Shown: piece after piece, positions 56,409-64,000 of the stretch
How positions within the stretch are numbered: the first letter of the stretch is position 1
How the letters are laid out: each line of letters begins with the position of its first letter
DNA from: Brachionus koreanus
Taxonomy: Eukaryota > Rotifera > Eurotatoria > Ploima > Brachionidae
Assembly: GCA_016987375.1 (NCBI GenBank)
Contig: PJRA01000508.1
Coordinates: forward strand, 320,728 to 384,727
Direction: 5' to 3'
Length of the DNA stretch: 64,000 nucleotides
Notes under the pieces: model-generated
What the model saw: only the letters and a program-made list of their open reading frames with translations
Database searches by the model: none
Told to the model about the DNA's origin: nothing
Translations under genes and position numbers: made by a program

Positions 56409-56973
56409 CTATAAATTCAAAGATATATTTTTGAAAACAATAAAAATAAAATCAATTTTTTAAATTTATTTATTTATTAAGCTTAAAAAAAAAATTTTAT
56501 ATAATTCTTTTTTATTAGCAAAAAGAAACTAGTTCAATGCTTTCTAAATTTCTCTCTTTAAAATCGAAAATAAAACGATGAAAATTAATTTTTCTAAAAT
56601 ATGGATTTCATTTAATCTAGTTCATGTTTTAACAAAATCACTTGTAATGTTTTAGATTTATTCTTCATAATATTTGATTAATTTTTTAGCAACTATTAGC
56701 ATATTAGCAACTTTTGTGTCGATCAAATAAAAAAAATAATTAGTAAAAAACTAAAAATTAGATTCATGTATTTTAGAATTAATTTGTTCATTTTTAAACG
56801 AACTAACTTTTGCAAATGAAATAGTAAAAAATACCGAAAAATAAAAAAAAATATGTTTTTAAAGAGTAAAACAGTTAAAAAAAATTTGAAAAAAAAAAAT
56901 TCTTAAACTTTTGTAAATTGTTTTATTTTTTAAAATTTATTTAAAGTAAAAAATAATTCGTTGCTCCTAATGA
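56409..56973. other. Intergenic, no gene seen
   Basis: AT-rich spacer between the second secreted-protein gene and the tRNA cluster. Confidence 0.4.
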
Positions 56974-57045
56974 AGCAGCGTGGCGCAGTGGAAGCGTGCT
57001 GGGCTCATAACTCAGAGGTCGGTGGATCGAAACCATTCGCTGCTA
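56974..57045 (+). tRNA. Initiator tRNA-Met (CAT)
   Basis: 72 nt, plus strand, AGCAGCGTGG to CGCTGCTA, anticodon CAT. Identical to the two minus-strand copies at 13221 and 44278. CATTTTTTTC follows as terminator. First member of the tRNA cluster. Confidence 0.97.
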
Positions 57046-57180
57046 CATTTTTTTCAGTCATTTATACTCTTTTTTATCATTTTATTTAAATTAAAAATTA
57101 TTCCTATTCTTTGTTATTTACTTAAACAATATTCAAACGAAAAAAAATTAAAGCATTATTGATTAAATTTATTAAAAAAT

Positions 57181-57253
57181 GGCGCCGTGGCTTAGTGGCT
57201 AAAGCGCCTGTCTAGTAAACAGGAGATCCCGGGTTCGATTCCCGGCGGTGCCT
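57181..57253 (+). tRNA. tRNA-Thr (AGT)
   Basis: 73 nt starting GGCGCCGTGGCTTAGTGG. Anticodon loop CTAGTAA gives AGT (read as IGU). B box GGTTCGATTCC; TTTTT follows. The acceptor stem pairs fully with one G-U at position 4-69. Confidence 0.97.
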
Positions 57254-57345
57254 TTTTCTCATAGAATGCAATTTTATGAATTTTATTTATTTGAAAACAT
57301 TAAAATATTTATAAAGAATTCAACTTTTACATAAAAAAAATTGAA

Positions 57346-57418
57346 GCCCGGCTAGCTCAGTCGGTAGAGCATGGGACTCTTAATCCCAGGGTCGTGGGTT
57401 CGAGCCCCACGTTTGGCG
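57346..57418 (+). tRNA. tRNA-Lys (CTT), acceptor-stem mismatch
   Basis: 73 nt starting GCCCGGCTAGCTCAGTCGG, anticodon CTT in loop CTCTTAA, B box GGTTCGAGCCC. The 3' acceptor strand is GTTTGGC where the other three tRNA-Lys copies have GTTGGGC. This makes a C4-U69 mismatch next to two G-U pairs. A T-run follows. It may be a weakened gene or a pseudogene. Confidence 0.9.
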
Positions 57419-57788
57419 ATTTTTTTTCAAATTTAAACAGTTTGATATGATACTTTTAAATTAATTAAAATATTTTTTGATTATTATTTTCAAAAATAAA
57501 TATATCTATTAAAGTTTATCAATTTAATAAAAAAAATTTAATTGAATCATTTTTATTTCTCCAGATAATATTATAATTAATTTAATTCTCGAATCTATTT
57601 TAAAATATTTTAAAATATTCTTCATTAAAAAAGGATAGTGTTAAGTATATTGTTTATCGATAGCATTTTCAAATTTAATTTTTCTAAAAATACAACACTG
57701 ATTTAAATTAAATTATTTTAATCATAAGAAATACAAGCCAAGTTAAACAATTTTTCATTTGTTTAATTTTAAGACCACGTTTTTTCAA
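57419..57788. other. Upstream region of HFM1
   Basis: AT-rich. An acceptor-like TTTAATTTTAAG ends at 57773, 15 bp before the ATG, so a non-coding first exon or trans-splicing may exist. Confidence 0.4.
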
Positions 57789-60700
57789 ATGAGTTCGCCA
57801 TATTTTAAAAACCAAAACTTAAAAAAAAATGTAATTGACCTTGAGGACAGTGACACTGATTTGGACGATTTTCCAAATTCAGACCAGTTTTTTGAGAAAG
57901 TCAATATCTTGGAAGACAATTTCACAGATTATCATAATATTAATTTTCTGACCCTTCAGCCAATTTCATCGAAAAATAATGTTGTAAATCAACCTCTAAT
58001 TAAACCACCTCATAATCAGAGAGATACTTATTGTGTTCTCAAAAATTTCGATATTCCTTTAGTGCCAGTGTCAGTTTTGCGTAAAATTTTTTCTTTTCTT
58101 ATTTTTTATCTAAAAATTTAGTTATTTTAATATTTATTAAGCATCTCAATATCAAAATGTATTCTCAAGCTTTCCATACTTCAACTATGTCCAATCAAGT
58201 GTTTTTAATGATGTTTTTTATTCAAACAAAAATTTGGTTATTTCGGCACCTACAAGTTCAGGAAAAACAGTTATTCTCGAAATAGCTATTGTGCGTCTTC
58301 TCACAGAAATAAATTTTGAATTAAACAACAGATTTAAAATTATTTATAGTAATTTTGATAGTAATTTCAAAAATTCATTTAATTTTTTTTAAATCTATTT
58401 CCTAGTGGCACCTATTAAAGCATTGTGCGCGGAAAAATACCGTGAGTGGTACCACAAATTTGAAAAGCTTCATAAAATTAAAGTAATAGAATTGACTGGT
58501 GATACTGATACAAAATATGATGATATTTCAATGGAATCGGCAAACATAATTTGCACTACGCCTGTAAAATAAAATAAAATAAAAAAAATTTTTATTTGAT
58601 TATTATTTTTAGGAAAAATGGGATCTAATCACAAGAAAATCTAAGAACAGAAACGCCATTTTAAATGAAATCAGATTATTTTTAGTAGACGAAATTCATG
58701 TTCTAGGTGAGTCAGCCCGTGGAGCCTGCATTGAAGCAGTTATTAGTCGCATGAAAAAATTGGCATGTTCATATAAACAAAATGATGCTAGCCTAAGATT
58801 TTTGGCTGTTTCAGCAACTATTCCAAATATTGAAGATGTAAGCTTTTTAAAACTCTTTCTTAATCTTGGATTTTTTGTAATTTTTCAAAAAATATAGTTT
58901 TCTCTTTGGCTTAGTAACGATTTTGAAAATAAAAACCCTGCTAAATTTTACAAGTGATTTTTTTTACTTTGACAAACTAATATCATAGCTTTTTATTTAT
59001 TTTTGAAGATTAAGCGATACACACAGGCCTGTTAAATTAAACAAAGTTGTTTTAGGCTATTACTGTTCTCCAAAAACATCTGATTTTTGCTTCGACTTGA
59101 GTCTTAACTATAAGCTTGAACATGTGATTAGACAGTATTCAGACTCAAAACCAACTTTAATTGTAATTTTATAAAAAATGTTCATTTTTTTTTAAATTTA
59201 TCAAGTAAACAAAAATTATATTCAAGTTTTGTTCAACAAGAAAAGGAACATATCAAGCTGCACAAATTTTGGCCAAAACAAACCGATACATTCGCAATCA
59301 GTCTCATAGAAATTTACTCTTCGATAAAGCCAAGTCTTTTAAAGACCCGAAGATTAGAGAATTAGTGGTTAATAATGGAATAGGAATACATCATGCTGGA
59401 ATGGACTCGAGTGATCGAACTATTATTGAAAATTTATTCTTAACTTCAAATTTAAATGTTCTTTGTAAATTATTATTTTAAATAAAAAAATAATTTAACT
59501 AAATTGTGATAAAAAATAGTCAGTACAAGTACCCTTTCAATTGGGGTTAATTTGCCAGCTCATTTGGTGATAATCAAATCTACAAAATATTATTTTTCAA
59601 ATAAATTTGAGAATTATTCTACCACTCAAATTTTACAAATGATTGGAAGAGCTGGAAGACCACAATTCGACACATCGGCAACTGCTGTTATAATGACCAA
59701 ACACATTGATAAACTTCAATATGAGAATTTAATCGAAGGAAATCAATTGATAGAAAGCCAGTTAGAAAAGTTTTATTTTTATTCTCTTTTTGAATAAATA
59801 CACTTTATTTTTTAGACTTCATAAAAATTTAATTGAACACTTAAACGTAGAAATATGTCTAAGAACAATTGGATGTTTGAGCGAAGCAATAAATTGGCTA
59901 AAGTCGACTTTCTTGTACACTCGTTTATGCAAAAATCCACTCCATTACGATCTTAATTTAAAACTGAAGAACAAGCAACAACTAATTGACAAATATTTGT
60001 CCGAGCTTTGCATTGAAAGTTTGAAAAAACTAATGAATTTTGGTTTGATTGAAAATTGTGATTTTGTCAACAATCCAACTCTTGAACTAAAATCTACTCA
60101 AATTGGTCAATTGATGGCAAAATATTGTATTCTATTCGATACTATGAAGAATATCATAATAAATCTTGAGATTAGGAATAATTCTTCAACATTTACAAGA
60201 ACATTAAAAGATTTAATAATATTGATATCAGAGAGCAAAGAATTTGAAGACATAAAACTAAGGACAAGTGAAAAATCATTTCTAAATGCTTTAAACAACA
60301 ATGGAAAAACGATAAAAAATAAAAATCAAGATAAGCCAGATTCAGCAAAGACTGTTCGGTATATTTTAGATGGCAAAGTAAAGACTCATTCGATGAAAAT
60401 TTGCGTGTAAGCATTGATTAAATTAGAATTTTAATTATAGGCCCGGCTAGCTCAGTCGGTAGAGCATGGGACTCTTAATCCCAGGGTCGTGGGTTCGAGC
60501 CCCACGTTGGGCGATTTTTTTAAATTTTAATTTGAAATTTTAACTAATTGATTTTTCACTGTTAAAAAAATCTTCTTTTTATTTAAAATTAATTTAAAGA
60601 AAAAAAGGAACACAAGGTTGTATCTAGAAGACGGATCTAGATTAAAAATATATAGAAAAAAAACTATGATTTTACTTTTGTAGGGTGGAAAATAAAATTC

Positions 60701-63117
60701 AAAAATAATAGAATTTTTAATAAATTAAAAAAAATCTTTTTTTTTAAATTCTCTTTAAAGCCTTAAAAAAAATTAAATTTAAGGTTCTAAAGTTAAAGTA
60801 AGAAAATTAATCGACTTTAACAAGCAATATTTATCTATTAATTAGAGATGGAATATTATTATTTACGGCGATATAGTGCTCTATACCAACGCATATTTGC
60901 GCTTAGCTTTTTAGCAGTCCTTGTGAATTCTGTTTAAATATATTTTTATCAATTACTGCCTTGAAAATATTTACTTTATTAGTATTTATTAGTAGATGTA
61001 TTAGTTTTTTTCATTTATTAACACTAGAAAGCCCGGCTGATTTCTCATTAAAATTACAAATAAAGTTATCAAGATAAATTAAACATTTTCTTTGAAAATC
61101 TATTCATTTTTTAAAAAATTACAATCAAAATTTTTAGATAATAAAAACCGTTTTTTAAAATTTTATTTATATGTGGTAAAAATCAAGTTTCAATTTTTCA
61201 AAAAGGGGTCTAAAAAATCCCTCAAATGTAGAATTACACAAAAATGATATTTCATTATTGTTATTTGGTTTAAAAAGATCAAGAAAATTTTAAATCTAAA
61301 ATGATTAGTGTTAAAAATTTAGTTCAATAAATTACATAGTGGCGCCGTGGCTTAGTGGCTAAAGCGCCTGTCTAGTAAACAGGAGATCCCGGGTTCGATT
61401 CCCGGCGGTGCCTTTTTACACAATTTTTCTAAATTTCCCTTAATATCTTTTATTAACACTTTTATTATTTACAAGAAGCAAGAAAAACTCACGTTTTTTT
61501 TTATTATGCTTGAAAAATATTTCAGCTTAAAAGAAAATCCAAAATTGAATCAAATCTATACAAAAACTTGTAAATGTATTATAATTTGGCAAAATTTTTC
61601 TTCAATGTTAAAATTCATTAAGATAACACATCCAAAAACATTTCAAAAATAAACTATTTAAACTATAATCTAGATTTAATAAATAAAGATCTCTTACAGT
61701 TAAACTATTTAATTTATACTGAATTTTATTATTATTTAGCAGTTTTTAAAATCTTTTTTCTCTTTTAAATATGATTTTTATTTATGAAAATTTTTTTGAT
61801 ATTTTTAAGTTAAAATTTAGTTTAAAAATCGATATGTATCTAAAAACATAATCAAATACTGGCGTCGTGGCTTAGTGGCTAAAGCGCCTGTCTAGTAAAC
61901 AGGAGATCCCGGGTTCGATTCCCGGCGATGCCTTTTTTTAATATGATTTTTAAACTTTTGCATAATTTTTAATTTTTTTACTAGACTAATACAATCACTA
62001 TTCGGATCAATTCCAGTCTCAGACTTTTCACTTAACCAGGATATTTACAGAATATGCCGAATAGCCCAAAGAATTTCGAGGTGTGCTTTGGAATTGTATA
62101 ATTTCACTAAGTTAAAGTCTTCAAATAATTACGAAACATTCATCAATTTGCTCACTCTTCACAAATGTATAAATTGTCAATTATGGTTCGATTCACCGCA
62201 TATTTTTCGTCAGTTCAATCGAATTGGTTTTGGTTTATCACAATCTTTTGTGTCACAATCAATCACGTCTTTTGAAAAAGTTTTGGAATTAAATTCTTTT
62301 GAAATTGAAAGAAGATTGAATAAAAATTCACCCTTCGGGGTCATAGTTATAGAAACAGTGAAAAAACTTCCACAATTTGATATTAATTTTGAGAATGTTG
62401 CATTAGGACAATTAAATTTGAGCATTATTCTTTTAAACTTTGATTATTTGGCTAAATTTGATGATGGAGGAACCCTTGGTTTAAAGACGCCTATATCATT
62501 GATTGTTGGCGATGAATTCAATAACCTTATTTTTACAAAAAAAGTTAATTTGGAAAACTTATTGGCAAACAATGGTATTTGGTCAACAAGACTTTATTTA
62601 AATGAAAATATTAATGGATCAACTATTTTTGTTTCTTTAGTATTGCATAATTTTGGTAATATAAATTCCTTTCCTAAATACAAATTTAAATTTTTTTATA
62701 GTTGGCTTAGATGTTCACAAAACATATGAAGTTTTTCAGAAAAAAATTTTAACACCTAAAAATTCAATTTGTATCCATGAAGAAAACCAAAATAATGCTA
62801 AACAATCTAGAGAAATTCAACTAAAACTAACTAGATCAAAATCAAAAAATATGTCTTTAGTTCATTCGAATAAGCGTAAATGCGAAATTCCTTGTGATAC
62901 TGAACAGCCTAAAGCACTCAAACATGACTTAAGAGTAACAACTTTTGATGAATATAAAAAACAAAGTGCTGAAGTCGAACAACCAAGATTATTTAAATTC
63001 AAAATGAGAAACAAAGAAAATTTGGAGGCTGATAAAGAAGTGACAACAAATAATATGTGTGAAGACAAAACTAAATTTAAAAAGAAAAGTTTTTTGAGTG
63101 GAATTTATAATTTTTAA
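57789..63117 (+). CDS. HFM1: Meiotic DNA helicase HFM1/MER3
   Basis: Eleven exons, 57789-58080, 58142-58348, 58406-58563, 58613-58837, 58898-58953, 59009-59162, 59227-59464, 59520-59769, 59816-60406, 61985-62655 and 62702-63117, join in frame to 1085 aa. HFM1 is a Ski2-like 3'-5' helicase promoting class I crossovers in meiosis. Motifs in order are FPYFNYVQS (Q-region), Walker A APTSSGKT (133-140), PIKALCAEK, LTGDT, TTPEKWD, DEIH (245-248), VSATIPN, FCSTRKGT, GIHHAGM, TSTLSIGVNLPAHLV, and QMIGRAGRPQFDTSATAVIM (483-502). A winged helix and Sec63 domain follow, with KCINCQLW and HPPFG-like NSPFG. The C-terminal tail is poorly conserved. All introns are 45-63 bp except intron 9 (1578 bp), which hosts three tRNA genes. 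The start is the first in-frame ATG after the acceptor-like site. Confidence 0.95.
60441..60513 (+). tRNA. tRNA-Lys (CTT), intronic
   Basis: 73 nt, GCCCGGCTAGCTCAGTCGG to CACGTTGGGCG, anticodon CTT, acceptor stem fully paired, with ATTTTTTT after. Lies inside HFM1 intron 9. Its 3' flank resembles that of the copy at 63241 for about 50 bp. Confidence 0.97.
61018..61314. mobile_element. piggyBac-like MITE, decayed
   Basis: The body 61022-61310 is flanked by TTAA on each side. Ends are CACTAGAAAGCCC and TGATTAGTG, so only about 5 bp of the inverted repeat are intact. Near the right is GGGGTCTAAAAAATCCCTC, a degenerate version of the GGGTCAAAATGACCC-type hairpin. No transposase. Confidence 0.65.
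61341..61413 (+). tRNA. tRNA-Thr (AGT), intronic
   Basis: 73 nt, identical to the gene at 57181. Anticodon AGT, T-run after. Lies in HFM1 intron 9, 27 bp after the MITE's TTAA. Confidence 0.97.
61861..61933 (+). tRNA. tRNA-Thr (AGT), compensated variant, intronic
   Basis: 73 nt. Differs from the other tRNA-Thr copies at two positions only, C5 to T and G68 to A, which pair with each other in the acceptor stem (GGCGTCG with CGATGCC). T-run after. Lies 51 bp before HFM1 exon 10. Confidence 0.96.
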
Positions 63118-63240
63118 TTTAAAAAAAGTAACATTTTTTCGAAATTTTAGTCTGTTATGTTTAGTGTTAATAAATTTTTTTTTTCAAAAATAAAAGATTA
63201 AATATAAATTAATTTTTATTATTAAAATATGATAATGTAA
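63118..63240. other. 3' flank of HFM1
   Basis: Short AT-rich spacer between the HFM1 stop and the next tRNA-Lys; the HFM1 polyadenylation site must be here or within the tRNA region. Confidence 0.4.
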
Positions 63241-63313
63241 GCCCGGCTAGCTCAGTCGGTAGAGCATGGGACTCTTAATCCCAGGGTCGTGGGTTCGAGC
63301 CCCACGTTGGGCG
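63241..63313 (+). tRNA. tRNA-Lys (CTT)
   Basis: 73 nt, same sequence as the copy at 60441, with a similar 3' flank (ATTTTTTTAAATTTTAATTT in both). Anticodon CTT. Convergent with the minus-strand copy at 63508. Confidence 0.97.
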
Positions 63314-63507
63314 ATTTTTTTAAATTTTAATTTAATTTGAAATTTAATTGATTTTTAACCGTTAAAAAAATTTCAGTAAAATATATCTATTAGTATTGGA
63401 CCTAATTTTTCAGTCAAGCAAAGTTTTTTACGAAAATTTTAGAGTTCCATTTGAAAATCAAGTTACCTTACCAAATAGATGGTACTTAAATAAATAACTA
63501 AAAAAAT

Positions 63508-63580
63508 CGCCCAACGTGGGGCTCGAACCCACGACCCTGGGATTAAGAGTCCCATGCTCTACCGACTGAGCTAGCCGGGC
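63508..63580 (-). tRNA. tRNA-Lys (CTT)
   Basis: 73 nt on the minus strand, same mature sequence as 60441 and 63241; 3' T-run on the low-coordinate side. Forms a 73-bp inverted repeat with 63241-63313 across 194 bp. Confidence 0.97.
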
Positions 63581-63960
63581 TTGAAATTTACAATTAATTA
63601 GATTTTTTTTCATTTAAAGCTTTACACATTACACATGTTAATGAAATATCTGAAATAAACTTTAACTGATTGAAAGCATAAAATTAAGTATTAAAGTTTC
63701 TTAATTCTTTGAATTTTATTCTTGTAGTTTTCCAAGTTCAAAATCAAGTATTGAGTTAAAGTTTTAATTGTGAATGAAAACAACCACACTGACAATTTGC
63801 ACATGAAAATTTTAAAGTCTGAAACTATGATTAATGCTCAAATTTAAATAAAAATGTATTTAATAAAAACTTCTAAAATTATCAAAAATATATAATATTT
63901 TATACTTAAAATGAATTATGTTTTAGATGTCTAATTTATCTGTAAAATTTAAATTAAAAA
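63581..63960. other. Intergenic, no gene seen
   Basis: AT-rich spacer between two minus-strand tRNA genes. Confidence 0.4.
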
Positions 63961-64000
63961 AGGCACCGCCGGGAATCGAACCCGGGATCTCCTGTTTACT
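63961..64000 (-). tRNA. tRNA-Thr (AGT), cut by window end
   Basis: The 3' 40 nt of a tRNA-Thr on the minus strand (AGTAAACAGGAGATCCCGGG onward to the discriminator T at 63961), matching the 57181 copy exactly. The 5' half is outside the window. Confidence 0.93.

Larger units (their letters stand above)
60407..61984 (+). other. HFM1 intron 9, containing tRNA genes and a MITE
   Basis: Donor GTAAGC at 60407, acceptor TTTACTAG at 61984. It holds tRNA-Lys at 60441 (34 nt from the donor), a TTAA-flanked piggyBac-like MITE at 61018-61314, and tRNA-Thr genes at 61341 and 61861, all in the sense orientation of HFM1. At 25-fold the length of neighbouring introns, it has clearly grown by insertion. Confidence 0.9.

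Noticed and set aside
57759..57788. An N-terminal extension of HFM1 beginning at 57759
   Set aside because: It would start with TTG; the first ATG in frame is 57789 and an acceptor-like AG lies between.
1..64000. CRISPR arrays, prophage, operons, bacterial promoters
   Set aside because: The sequence is clearly eukaryotic nuclear DNA with spliceosomal introns; no array of regular repeats is present.

Overview
The window is eukaryotic and comes from a metazoan. It is very AT-rich and has spliced genes whose introns are mostly 45-65 bp with GT-AG ends. Encoded products include clathrin heavy chain, two seven-transmembrane receptors, an Ig-domain receptor, an MBD5/6-type protein, DZIP1, HFM1 and an hnRNP-U-like protein. 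AT-richness, compact genes and the gene content would fit a small invertebrate such as a monogonont rotifer (Brachionus-like). That placement is inference from general appearance; no diagnostic marker such as rRNA or mtDNA is present.

Layout. 0.6-5.4 kb: GPCR (-), BCS1 (-), ISCU (-). 7.1-11.4 kb: DZIP1 (+). 13.2-15.6 kb: initiator tRNA-Met (-) and a FAM234-like membrane protein (-). 17.1-18.9 kb: ESF1 (+). 20.1-21.5 kb: MBD5/6-like (-). 21.9-30.9 kb: a rearranged tract. Two dispersed copies, about 6.1 kb apart, share an ATPase-inhibitor IF1 segment, an intact unrecognised 253-aa gene and a long-inverted-repeat MITE. ASS1 (+), FAXC-like (-) and the complete IF1 gene (+) lie between or beside them, mixed with LINE and piggyBac-type debris. 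31.9-36.7 kb: a 3-Ig receptor (+), a decayed LINE (-) and a second GPCR (+). 37.3-38.0 kb: a 732-bp inverted-repeat element. 39.1-43.1 kb: PTCD2-like (-) and hnRNP-U-like (+). 44.3 kb: a second tRNA-iMet. 45.4-51.3 kb: clathrin heavy chain (+). 52.6-56.4 kb: a tandem pair of secreted-protein genes of unknown function (-). 57.0-64.0 kb: nine tRNA genes (iMet, Thr, Lys) surrounding and nested within the meiotic helicase gene HFM1 (+).

The protein-coding genes are mostly unrelated housekeeping, mitochondrial (BCS1, ISCU, IF1, PTCD2), RNA/nucleolar (ESF1, hnRNP-U), trafficking (clathrin), ciliary (DZIP1) and meiotic (HFM1) genes. There is no operon or gene-cluster logic. The least explained parts are the duplicated 253-aa gene module, the tandem secreted-protein pair with an almost identical second exon, and the Lys/Thr tRNA cluster with three tRNA genes inside one HFM1 intron.
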